In this document: piece after piece, positions 5,431 to 11,585 of the stretch
Layout of the letters: each line of letters starts with the position of its first letter
Numbering within the stretch: the first letter of the stretch is position 1
Virus record (IMG/VR): IMGVR_UViG_3300020580_000059
Location: 1-21,541 of that record
From: a virus
Reading direction: 5' to 3' (one strand)
Length of the DNA: 21,541 bases
Translations under genes and position numbers: made by a program
The notes under the pieces: generated by a model
Told to the model about the DNA's origin: nothing
What the model saw: the letters and a program-made list of their open reading frames with translations, nothing else
Databases searched by the model: none

Positions 5431-7359
5431 ATGACTTTAGGCACCGACAATAACGCATGGCCTGGCGCTCCTGCGGCAGATCGCTGTACTGCTGTGCCCA
5501 AAGCCTCGTTGCAGTTACCCGAAACCGATTGGAAGCTGCCCACCGAGTTCCCTGACTTATCAGGTCAAGGACTCATCGCTTTCGACGTAGAAACCTACGA
5601 TCCCGATCTTTCAACCAGAGGCCCCGGCGCTCAGCGCGACGGACGTCTGGTGGGCTTGGCCATAGGCACCGAGGCAGGCTTTCGCAAATATTATCCTATA
5701 GGGCACGAGACCGGTCCTAATTTGCCACGCGAGCAAGTACTCGACTGGGCGCGGCGAGAACTCGGTCGTCCGGGGCCGAAAGTCGGCGCCAATCTGCTTT
5801 ACGATCTTGATTTTCTTGCAGCCGCCGGGGTTCCGGTAAAGGGGCCGTTCTATGATATTCAGATAGCCGAACCGCTGCTGGACGAGAATCGTCTCAGCTA
5901 TTCGCTCGAATCGTTGGCGCATGAATATCTCCATGAAGGCAAGCACGAAAATATTCTATCGCAATGGCTTATTGCCATGTTTGGCAAAAACATCGATATC
6001 AAGGCGAGCATCTGGCGCGCTCCGGCGCAAATAGTAGGACCATATGCTGAAAGCGACGTCGATCTGCCGCTGCGCATTTTCGCCAAGCAAAAGCCAAAAC
6101 TGAAAGAACAGGCGCTGTGGGATTTGTTTATTTTGGAATCTAAGCTGATTCCTATGCTGCTCGCCATGAGGCAGCGTGGTGTGCGTGTTGATCTTGAGCG
6201 TGCCCAAAGGCTTTATGATGATCTAGAGCAAAGACAAGCGCTTGTAATCGAGGAAATAAAACGAGCTGCCGGTTTGGCAGTAGACATCTGGGCGGCGGAA
6301 AGCATTGCTAAAGTATTCGATCAAGCGGGAGAGTCTTACGAACGCACCAAAAAAACACGTGCGCCATCGTTTCGTCGCGAATGGCTGGAAAGCTGCAGCT
6401 TGCCGGCTGCAAAGCTGCTGGTCGAAGCCAGACGGCTGGATAAATTCAAAGGTACATTTGTCAAGGGCTATGTACTCGATGGTCATACCAACGGCCGCAT
6501 TCATTGTCAGTTTCACCAGTTGCGCGGTGATGAAAACGGTACGGTCAGCGGGCGATTCAGCAGCAGTCACCCGAATCTTCAGAACGTCAGTATACGTGAT
6601 GAGGAATTAGGTCCGGCGATGCGCAGCCTTTTTCTGCCGGACGAAGGACAGCTGTTTTGGTCATTCGATTGGAGTCAAATTGAATTCCGCTTGGCGGTAC
6701 ATTACGCTGCGCTCATGAATCTTCCTGGCGCGCAGGAAGTCGTCGAGCAGTACAAGCAAGATGATTCTACAGATTACCATGAAGTGGTTGCGCGTCTTAC
6801 CGGACTTCCTCGTAACCTTGCCAAGAACATGAATTACGGTATGGTCTACGGTATGGGCGCACCTAAGCTTTGTAATCATTTGAATGTAGCTCTTGCCGAA
6901 GGCCGAAAACTACTGGCCGAATATCATCATAATGTGCCATTTATAAAGCCATTGGCGAATGCTCTGACCAAGCAAGCGAACATGACTGGTGAGATCATAA
7001 CCTTGGCCGGTCGTCACCGACGCTTCAATATGTGGGGGAAAGATGGAAAGTATGCTGCGGAAGAATTTCCAGGAGCCAAGCGGGCGTTTACGCACAAGGC
7101 ACTGAACGCCTTGCTCCAAGGATCTGCTGCTGATATCATGAAGATTGGTATGGTACAGATTTGGGAATCGGGTGTATGCGATGTACTTGGTGCGCCGCAT
7201 CTTACGGTGCATGATGAGCTGGACGGCAGCCTGCCGCCCGGCAAAATCGCTAAAGAAGCGCTGGCCGAGGTATGCAATATCATGCAAAGTTGTGCAGCGT
7301 TATTAGTTCCACTGAAAGCCGATGGCGGGATAGGGAATAATTGGTCGGAAGCAAAATAG
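5431..7359 (+). CDS. Family A DNA polymerase with 3'-5' proofreading exonuclease
   Basis: 642 aa. The exonuclease domain (about 45-225) has ExoI FDVETYD (D52, E54), ExoII NLLYDLDFL (N121, D125) and ExoIII YAESDVD (Y205, D209). The polymerase domain has motif A FDWSQIEFR (D413, E418), motif B RNLAKNMNYG (R461, K465, Y469) and motif C VHDE (594-596). All catalytic residues are present, so it should be active in replicating the phage genome. No 5'-3' nuclease domain is present, as in T7-like phage enzymes. Tyr at 469, the position of E. coli Phe762 and T7 Tyr526, predicts weak discrimination against dideoxynucleotides. The start follows the 5425-5427 stop by 3 bp with only a weak site, so translation may depend on the upstream small gene. 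The last codons, NNWSEAK, lie in junction repeat B. Confidence 0.97.
   Translation: MTLGTDNNAWPGAPAADRCTAVPKASLQLPETDWKLPTEFPDLSGQGLIAFDVETYDPDLSTRGPGAQRDGRLVGLAIGTEAGFRKYYPIGHETGPNLPREQVLDWARRELGRPGPKVGANLLYDLDFLAAAGVPVKGPFYDIQIAEPLLDENRLSYSLESLAHEYLHEGKHENILSQWLIAMFGKNIDIKASIWRAPAQIVGPYAESDVDLPLRIFAKQKPKLKEQALWDLFILESKLIPMLLAMRQRGVRVDLERAQRLYDDLEQRQALVIEEIKRAAGLAVDIWAAESIAKVFDQAGESYERTKKTRAPSFRREWLESCSLPAAKLLVEARRLDKFKGTFVKGYVLDGHTNGRIHCQFHQLRGDENGTVSGRFSSSHPNLQNVSIRDEELGPAMRSLFLPDEGQLFWSFDWSQIEFRLAVHYAALMNLPGAQEVVEQYKQDDSTDYHEVVARLTGLPRNLAKNMNYGMVYGMGAPKLCNHLNVALAEGRKLLAEYHHNVPFIKPLANALTKQANMTGEIITLAGRHRRFNMWGKDGKYAAEEFPGAKRAFTHKALNALLQGSAADIMKIGMVQIWESGVCDVLGAPHLTVHDELDGSLPPGKIAKEALAEVCNIMQSCAALLVPLKADGGIGNNWSEAK
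7338..7358 (+). repeat. Junction repeat B, copy 1 (21 bp; copy 2 at 7689-7709)
   Basis: TAATTGGTCGGAAGCAAAATA, the last codons of the polymerase up to its stop, recurs 351 bp downstream with one mismatch (G for A at the 12th base). The downstream copy still reads N-W-S-E-A-K-stop but is not joined to a polymerase gene. Confidence 0.9.
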
Positions 7360-7375
7360 ACCTGTGGAGAATATA

Positions 7376-7395
7376 ACATGAGTAGATCAGGTTAC
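7376..7395 (+). repeat. Junction repeat C, copy 1 (20 bp; copy 2 at 8183-8202)
   Basis: ACATGAGTAGATCAGGTTAC, covering the start codon and first residues MSRSGY, is present identically at 8183-8202. The genes that follow the two copies differ completely after this point. Confidence 0.9.
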
Positions 7396-7503
7396 TCGGA
7401 TGCTTGGGATGATGATACCTGGGCCATAATCAGATGGCGCGGTGCCGTCAAACAGGCAATGAACGGCGCGCGAGGTCAGGCATTTAAACGTTTCGCGCGG
7501 TGA
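7378..7503 (+). pseudogene. Truncated MSRSGYS-type phage protein (41 codons)
   Basis: A good site (GTGGAGA) precedes ATG 7378. The product starts MSRSGYSDAWDDDTWAII and continues RWRGAVKQAMNGARGQAF, which matches my recollection of the N-terminus of a widespread phage hypothetical protein of more than 100 aa, usually MSRSGYS...RWRGAV..A..G.RGQAF. Here it ends after KRFAR with TGA at 7501, so about two-thirds of the usual protein is missing. The remnant lies between the real polymerase end and the duplicated polymerase end (7689-7709), consistent with truncation during recombination. The short product could still be made. Confidence 0.55.
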
Positions 7504-7721
7504 ATTGATCGACTGTTAGCCGCCCTGTTTGCTTTGGTGTTGATGGAGCCGTTTCTGTACTATTTTGTTGTCGCCCCGATGTATCGCAACCACTCCGAAT
7601 GTGGGAAGATTACGTTATGTCGGTGATGATCCTGAGGGCTACTTGGGTGCCGCCGTGGAAGCTAACCCCCGTTTGCCCTGCCCGAACCTAATTGGTCGGA
7701 GGCAAAATAAAAGGGAAAAAC
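7504..7721. other. 218-bp non-coding or decayed stretch
   Basis: No convincing gene. A 27-codon ORF (ATG 7543 to TGA 7626, hydrophobic start MEPFLYYFVVAP) lacks a binding site. It is in frame with the truncated gene at 7378 beyond its TGA, and the frame in between (starting I-D-R-L-L-A-A-L) is open and hydrophobic. The right end contains the second copy of the polymerase 3' end (7689-7709) and the AAGGG site for the 7722 gene. Confidence 0.5.
7689..7709 (+). repeat. Junction repeat B, copy 2
   Basis: Orphan copy of the polymerase 3' terminus (20/21 to 7338-7358), directly upstream of the 7722 gene. Confidence 0.9.
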
Positions 7722-8054
7722 ATGGACGAGTCGGATAATCCTGCTTCAGGGCTTGAAGCAATTAAAGGCACACCAGTTGCTGTTGCTCACGGGATCGCTG
7801 CCATCGCGTTGAACATGGCGATCAAGTATCACGATATCTCGACAATTCAGGACGGCACTTTGTATCAACAGTATAAATTGGAGGGCCGCAATATGCGCGA
7901 ACTCCATCTTGATATGGTTTTTGAAACCGCCATCCAGATGGAAGCTTTTCTTCTTGGCTCTTCAGAGAGGATTGCGAAGCTGGTCGTTGATGCTGTTGTA
8001 ACAGGTATTGATCAACAGGATGACTCGGATTCCGAGGAAGGTAAGATAGAGTAA
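7722..8054 (+). CDS. Conserved phage hypothetical protein (110 aa)
   Basis: ATG 7722 (MDESDNPASGLEAI) is preceded by AAAGGGAAAAAC; the in-frame ATG at 7692 lies in repeat B and is less likely. The product is soluble. GTLYQQYKLEGRNMRELHLD and METAIQ-like helices (ETAIQMEAFLLGSSERI) form the core and the tail is acidic (DDSDSEEGKIE). I recall similar small proteins in phage replication regions but know no function. It follows the orphan copy of the polymerase end, which suggests that in a relative it stood directly behind the polymerase. Confidence 0.65.
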   Translation: MDESDNPASGLEAIKGTPVAVAHGIAAIALNMAIKYHDISTIQDGTLYQQYKLEGRNMRELHLDMVFETAIQMEAFLLGSSERIAKLVVDAVVTGIDQQDDSDSEEGKIE

Positions 8055-8184
8055 TGAATACGAGACAGGAGAACTCGACTGGCTAGAGTGAGGGTCGGTG
8101 CCGAAATGTGTCCTCCGTGCCTGTCTCGGTTGGTTTCGTACGGTCAAGGACACAGTCTCACTCATTAAGTTTATGGAGATTGAC
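8055..8184. other. 130-bp intergenic region with inverted repeats
   Basis: CGAGACAGG (8061-8069) and CCTGTCTCG (8120-8128) are a perfect 9-bp inverted repeat around a 50-nt loop. GAGTGAG (8086-8092) inside the loop can also pair with CTCACTC (8158-8164), so the two pairings would form a pseudoknot-like fold. It could be a leader or processing structure for the 8185 gene. There is no T-run, so it is not a standard terminator. Confidence 0.35.
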
Positions 8185-8202
8185 ATGAGTAGATCAGGTT
8201 AC
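8183..8202 (+). repeat. Junction repeat C, copy 2
   Basis: Identical to 7376-7395; it contains the ATG of the 8185 gene and its first six codons. Confidence 0.9.
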
Positions 8203-8589
8203 AATGAAAACGCGGACCTAATCGCGCGACTGTTAGACGCTCAGATGATCCCCGGCTGCGGATGCGAGCCTTGTACCATGCTTCGTAATGCCGCTGTCGC
8301 CCTCGCCGCGCAGGACAAGATCATCACCCAGATACAGCCTCCGAATGACATTGGTGACAATTGTACAGCAGAGCTTGCAGTGAAGTGCGCTGATCTTGAG
8401 TCAAAAGTCGCCGCACAAGACAAGATCGTCGCGGTGATGCGGGAGGCACTGCAAATAACTGCTGGAGAGCAGCAATGCCTTGATAATCTCATGAGTCATG
8501 TGGAAGTTGCTTGCGCCGCCTTGGCGCTCACAAGAGAGAACCAAAATGACCCTGGACATCATCATAGACATGGATCAAGTCAAGATTGA
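8185..8589 (+). CDS. Small helical protein with repeated AAQDKI units, MSRSGY start
   Basis: 134 aa. Start ATG 8185 is chosen for its GGAG-like site and because MSRSGY matches the duplicated gene start at 7378; an in-frame GTG at 8098 would translate the structured intergenic region. C-G-C-x2-C near residues 24-29 (PGCGCEPC) may bind metal. The rest is helical with two similar units, AALAAQDKIIT-like ALAAQDKIITQ and VAAQDKIVAVMREAL, probably coiled coil. The same ALAAQDxI unit occurs in the protein at 20989-21360. Function unknown. The 3' end overlaps the 8546 gene by 44 bp. Confidence 0.6.
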   Translation: MSRSGYNENADLIARLLDAQMIPGCGCEPCTMLRNAAVALAAQDKIITQIQPPNDIGDNCTAELAVKCADLESKVAAQDKIVAVMREALQITAGEQQCLDNLMSHVEVACAALALTRENQNDPGHHHRHGSSQD

Positions 8590-8686
8590 AGGCTCTACGG
8601 TTATGCGGCCAGCCAGTGTGTCGCGTTCGGAATGGCTGGAAACATGGACCTATATACAAGCTATCTTGACAAGGAAAAAGAAATAA
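8546..8686 (+). CDS. Small hypothetical protein (46 aa)
   Basis: ATG 8546 is preceded by AAGAGAGAACCAAA, a modest binding site, and overlaps the end of the upstream gene. The product MTLDIIIDMDQVKIEGSTVM continues with RSEWLETWTYIQAILTRKKK. This is a strand-rich start followed by a helix with Trp and a basic tail. No function recognised. Its last codons contain a TTGACA that may belong to a promoter for the next gene. Confidence 0.4.
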   Translation: MTLDIIIDMDQVKIEGSTVMRPASVSRSEWLETWTYIQAILTRKKK

Positions 8687-8694
8687 AGTAAAAG
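8666..8694 (+). promoter_or_regulatory. Possible sigma-70-type promoter
   Basis: TTGACA (8666-8671), 17-bp spacer, then TAAAAG (8689-8694, 4/6 to consensus) in an A-rich stretch, about 30 bp upstream of the 8726 gene. It would drive the 8726 gene and the Sak4-like ATPase. Confidence 0.35.
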
Positions 8695-8700
8695 GTTTGT

Positions 8701-8730
8701 GCTTCTCAAAAGCAAAGGAGAGAAAATGGC
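8701..8730 (+). repeat. Junction repeat D, copy 1 (copy 2 at 8869-8900)
   Basis: The segment GCTTCTCAAAAGCAAAGGAG plus AGAAAATGGC here recurs at 8869-8900 with one substitution (CTC to CCC) and two extra bases in the GA run. Each copy supplies the AAAGGAGAG binding site and the ATGGC start of the gene that follows. Confidence 0.85.
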
Positions 8731-8911
8731 CGGCACTGAACACCTTGCTTCAAGGTTCCTGTGTACCAAATGTGTTGAGCAAGCTCAAGAAATTGAACTT
8801 TTGAGACGCTCGAATGCTACACTAAGAGAAGCACTTGCTGCAGCAAATGATATTATGAAGGCGCTTGCGCTTCCCAAAAGCAAAGGAGAGAGAAAATGGC
8901 CATCTCACTAA
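8726..8911 (+). CDS. Small coiled-coil protein with a Cys pair (61 aa)
   Basis: ATG 8726 follows AAAGGAGAGAAA. The product begins MAGTEHLASRFLCTKCVEQA and continues as a helix with heptad-like hydrophobics (IELLRRSNATLREALAAAND). C-x2-C could be half of a metal site or a disulfide pair. The final residues (SKGERKWPSH) are encoded by the second copy of repeat D, so the C-terminus is really the leader of the Sak4-like gene read in another frame. It is likely an inserted cassette. Function unknown. Confidence 0.55.
   Translation: MAGTEHLASRFLCTKCVEQAQEIELLRRSNATLREALAAANDIMKALALPKSKGERKWPSH
8869..8900 (+). repeat. Junction repeat D, copy 2
   Basis: Second copy of 8701-8730; it carries the binding site and the start of the Sak4-like ATPase gene. 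Confidence 0.85.
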
Positions 8912-9774
8912 AAGACTTGCATAGCGTACGAGCAACGCTGCCGCCGCGCGTGCTCATATTCGGCCCTCCCGGAATCGGGAAAACCTCGCTGGCATCTGAG
9001 TTTCCATTGCCGGTTTTTCTTCAGATCGAGGACGGTACTCCCAGCGATCTAGAGTTGCAATCCTTCGGCCATCTCACATCGTATGATCAGGTCATGGAGG
9101 CGATTGCCGCGCTCTATACCGAGGAGCATGCCAGATTTACGGTGGTGCTGGATTCGCTGGATAAGCTCGAACCTCTGCTGTGGGCAAAAGTTTGTGCCGA
9201 TAATCAATGGTCCTCAATCGAACAACCGGGTTATGGGAAAGGCTATGTCATGGCCGATCAGACATGGCGGGAGCTTCTGGAAGGCTTGAACGCCCTGCGC
9301 CGTGATAAGAATATGGGCGTAGTGCTTATTGCGCATTCTTCTATCGAGACAGTTAACGATCCGCTGACGGCAAGCTACAGCCGCTATGATATTCGCCTGC
9401 ACAAGCGCGCCATTGGAATCGTGCAAGACGAAATGGACGCCGTACTGTTCTTAAACCAGGATGTCTCCTTGCTGCAGAACGATCCGAAAGCCAAGGCCGG
9501 TCCGGGAACACGCCTTCGTGCAGCAGGCGGCGGCAATAGGTTCATCCATGCAACGCCTCGGCCGGCATATGTGGCAAAGAACCGGTTCGGCTTGCCGGAT
9601 AAAACTCAATATGAAAAAGGTCACGGCTACGAGACGATGAGGCCGTACTTTCCCGGCAGCTCGCCTGATGAAGAAACAGCAAAGAAAATAAATAACAAAG
9701 GTGTAGGGAAAGTAATACGTCGTCAAGTTGAAAATGATCTTGAGAGAACAGTAGCTAACTTTAGTTCAAAATGA
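8896..9774 (+). CDS. Sak4-like RecA-family ATPase (AAA_24 type), recombination/annealing
   Basis: 292 aa. Walker A GPPGIGKT (23-30) follows strand RVLIF, and a Walker B-like strand TVVLDSLD is at 82-89. IEQPGYGKGY (108-117) and GVVLIAHSSI (141-150) match the phage AAA_24/Sak4 proteins, as does the acidic segment QDEMDAVLFLN. These are short RecA-core ATPases that bind single-stranded DNA and promote annealing or strand exchange with the phage SSB in recombination-dependent replication. ATG 8896 has a strong AAAGGAGAG site. A DUF669 SSB-like gene is found 0.8 kb downstream, the usual partner arrangement. Family assignment is firm; the exact activity is inferred. Confidence 0.85.
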   Translation: MAISLKDLHSVRATLPPRVLIFGPPGIGKTSLASEFPLPVFLQIEDGTPSDLELQSFGHLTSYDQVMEAIAALYTEEHARFTVVLDSLDKLEPLLWAKVCADNQWSSIEQPGYGKGYVMADQTWRELLEGLNALRRDKNMGVVLIAHSSIETVNDPLTASYSRYDIRLHKRAIGIVQDEMDAVLFLNQDVSLLQNDPKAKAGPGTRLRAAGGGNRFIHATPRPAYVAKNRFGLPDKTQYEKGHGYETMRPYFPGSSPDEETAKKINNKGVGKVIRRQVENDLERTVANFSSK

Positions 9775-9828
9775 AAAGGTAAGCCAGCACGGCAGTAGAA
9801 TACGGTAACAGCATAGAGGAGTACGGAA

Positions 9829-10383
9829 ATGCTCGGACTTTTGACTAAGAAGACGCCGCTCAAACAAGTAATACGAGGGGAAGATGATAAGGTGGTAGCA
9901 AATAAACCGCTGCCGTCTGACGTGCAGCCAGCAAGATTCGAATCTCTTTTTGAGTACGAAGAAGTCTGTTCTAAGCTGGATTATAATCCGATTGCTCTAC
10001 AGGATTTTAAATTCAAGCACTTCTTATTTGATCGGGAAATTCCGTTGTATGATTATGCTCATGTTATAAAGTACCTAGGAAGTTACGTAAAGAGCGATGT
10101 GCACATATCTTGGGTGCCTTTAAAGAAGTCTTATGCGTATATTCAATATCGTCCACCCTATGGCGATAGGCTAAAGGTAGTCGATAACATCTCTGTAGAA
10201 TATGACAAACTCGTTCCATTAAGAGTTCTCAAAACAGCAGCTTTAATCTCAGAAACCTACCCAGAATCAAAATTTTATGTAAGTGACTTGATCAAGTTTC
10301 CTGATCCATTCGCTGCAGTCAACATAGGAACAGGAAGGCTTCATGTGTTTGCATGCTGGGATGAACCAGGATTTTCAGGATAA
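9829..10383 (+). CDS. AT-rich hypothetical protein (184 aa)
   Basis: ATG 9829 has an AGAGGAG site. The product MLGLLTKKTPLKQVIRGEDD begins basic and continues with no motif I know. It is rich in aromatic residues (FKFKHFLFDREIPLYDYAHV, SYAYIQYRPPYG) and predicted mixed alpha/beta; there is no signal peptide or membrane segment. Base composition is clearly lower in G+C than the flanking Sak4 and DUF669 genes, judged by eye (many TTT, ATA and AAA codons), suggesting recent acquisition. It separates two genes that are usually adjacent. Confidence 0.65.
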   Translation: MLGLLTKKTPLKQVIRGEDDKVVANKPLPSDVQPARFESLFEYEEVCSKLDYNPIALQDFKFKHFLFDREIPLYDYAHVIKYLGSYVKSDVHISWVPLKKSYAYIQYRPPYGDRLKVVDNISVEYDKLVPLRVLKTAALISETYPESKFYVSDLIKFPDPFAAVNIGTGRLHVFACWDEPGFSG

Positions 10384-10403
10384 ATTAAAAGCAGCAGCAT
10401 AGG

Positions 10404-10565
10404 ATGTCCTGCCAGCATCAATGGATCACAGTTGGCGCTCGTCGCTGGTGCGTGACACCGTATGACGAGGGCGGATGTGGAGTGTTCGAAACGCTGTCCA
10501 CTAAACCGCCGTCTGAAGGGTTATGCTCGAAACACACAGGAGATGAGAAACATGGCAAAAATTGA
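10404..10565 (+). CDS. Small Cys/His protein (53 aa), likely zinc-binding
   Basis: ATG 10404 to TGA 10563-10565; the frame is closed just upstream (TAA at 10386), so the start is fixed. The product is MSCQHQWITVGARRWCVTPY followed by DEGGCGVFETL and a C-x2-H near the end (LCSKHTG). C3-x-H5 then W15-C16, C25 and C41-x2-H44 could form a zinc site. The CxH-W-x-TVGA-(K/R)RW-C pattern resembles many tiny phage zinc-finger proteins I have seen. It overlaps the DUF669 start by 14 bp. The binding site is weak. Function unknown. Confidence 0.5.
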   Translation: MSCQHQWITVGARRWCVTPYDEGGCGVFETLSTKPPSEGLCSKHTGDEKHGKN

Positions 10566-11073
10566 ACAGGGGTTTTCGCCCGCCGATGTGCCGGAAAATG
10601 CCTATCCAACAATTCCAGCCGGTATTTATAAGCTACAGGTTGTTGAATCTAGCATTGAACCTACCAAAAGCGGCTCTGGTGATATGCTGGTGTTAATCGT
10701 AGAAGTAATAGATGGCATTCATGCCGGGCATAAAATAACTGATCGGCTCAACATCAGAAATCAGAACCCCGACGCCCAGCGCATAGCACAGCGTGCACTT
10801 GCTGATCTGTGTCTTTCCTTGGGAATTCTGGATCTGAGCGATTCGGAACAGCTGCACTTCAAGCCGTTTACTGCCAAGGTTCGTATTGAAGAAGATAAAA
10901 ACGGTCGATACGGTCCGCAGAATCGTATTCGTTATACCGAGGCTCGCGATCCTGCGACTCTGACGCAAAAAGCCGCTCCTATTTCGCCTGCAAAAGCAAA
11001 GCCGCAGGCAGCAAAAGCTGCGCCGGCCAAGCCCTGGGCGCGCAAAAAAGAGGACGATGAAATACCGTTCTAA
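10552..11073 (+). CDS. DUF669-family single-stranded-DNA-binding-like protein
   Basis: 173 aa from ATG 10552, chosen for its AGGAG at 10538; upstream in-frame codons (from 10462) overlap the small Cys/His gene and lack family features. Conserved features are VPENAYPTIPAGIYKLQVVE and VEVIDGIHAGHKITDRLNI, then FTAKVRIEEDKNGRYGPQNR, a layout typical of DUF669 proteins that accompany Sak4-type recombinases. An Ala/Pro/Lys-rich linker (about 145-165) leads to the last residues EDDEIPF, very like the acidic-IPF tip with which bacterial SSB recruits partners. I infer an ssDNA-binding role with a protein-interaction tail. Confidence 0.8.
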   Translation: MAKIEQGFSPADVPENAYPTIPAGIYKLQVVESSIEPTKSGSGDMLVLIVEVIDGIHAGHKITDRLNIRNQNPDAQRIAQRALADLCLSLGILDLSDSEQLHFKPFTAKVRIEEDKNGRYGPQNRIRYTEARDPATLTQKAAPISPAKAKPQAAKAAPAKPWARKKEDDEIPF

Positions 11074-11111
11074 AAGAACGCCAAGGGCGATGGATCTCTC
11101 CTTCGGCGCTG

Positions 11112-11136
11112 GCAGACCGCCGTTCGCCTGGTCTGC
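11112..11136 (+). other. Stem-loop upstream of the MazG-like gene
   Basis: GCAGACC (11112-11118) pairs with GGTCTGC (11130-11136) around an 11-nt loop. It lies in the 102-bp gap after DUF669. No T-run follows, so a standard intrinsic terminator is unlikely; RNA processing or translational control is possible. Confidence 0.4.
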
Positions 11137-11175
11137 AATTACTCAATGCTTTCGTAACAATGCTAGAGGTTAACA

Positions 11176-11469
11176 ATGAATCTCTTTGAATTGCACAAGA
11201 AAATGACAGGTCATCTATTTCCGGCATATTCATCGACAGATGAACGCTTTCTCGCGCTTGCCCTATGCGGCGAAGCCGGCGAGCTTGCCAACATGATCAA
11301 AAAGCGCTGGCGTGACGGAGTCGACCTTTCTGAAGAGATAAAGGATGAGATCGCTGACATCAGGATATACCTGGAGCTAATAGCCAAATGCTTTGACATC
11401 GAAGGCGATAAGCTCGACCAGCGTGTGCAGAGCAAACTGGCGAAAGTTGTCGAGAAACATAAACTTTAG
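11176..11469 (+). CDS. MazG-like nucleotide pyrophosphohydrolase
   Basis: 97 aa. It has the all-alpha NTP-pyrophosphatase signature: EAGE (33-36) and DEIAD (57-61) with an intervening KKRWRDGVDLSEEIK, giving the E-x2-E ... E-x2-D metal-binding set, followed by IRIYLELIAKCFDIE. Members hydrolyse (d)NTPs to the monophosphate and pyrophosphate. Phage versions are thought to adjust nucleotide pools or lower ppGpp, and in phages with modified bases they can remove the unwanted nucleotide. Length is normal for a single-domain phage MazG. Start ATG 11176 has an AGAGG site. Confidence 0.82.
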   Translation: MNLFELHKKMTGHLFPAYSSTDERFLALALCGEAGELANMIKKRWRDGVDLSEEIKDEIADIRIYLELIAKCFDIEGDKLDQRVQSKLAKVVEKHKL

Positions 11470-11585
11470 AACAAAGGACGGGGTGGGAATAACGATCCGA
11501 TGGATGACCACAGAAGGGAGGTGAGGCAGAAGACATTGAATCAATGAATCTCTCAAAACATCTCAAGAGGAAAGGTACTTTCAAA

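Noticed and set aside
8098-8184. GTG-initiated extension of the 8185 protein
   Set aside because: It would translate a region with strong inverted repeats and has no binding site; MSRSGY at 8185 matches the duplicated gene start.
10462-10551. N-terminal extension of the DUF669 protein
   Set aside because: The extension overlaps the 10404 gene and lacks family features, while ATG 10552 has a proper AGGAG site.
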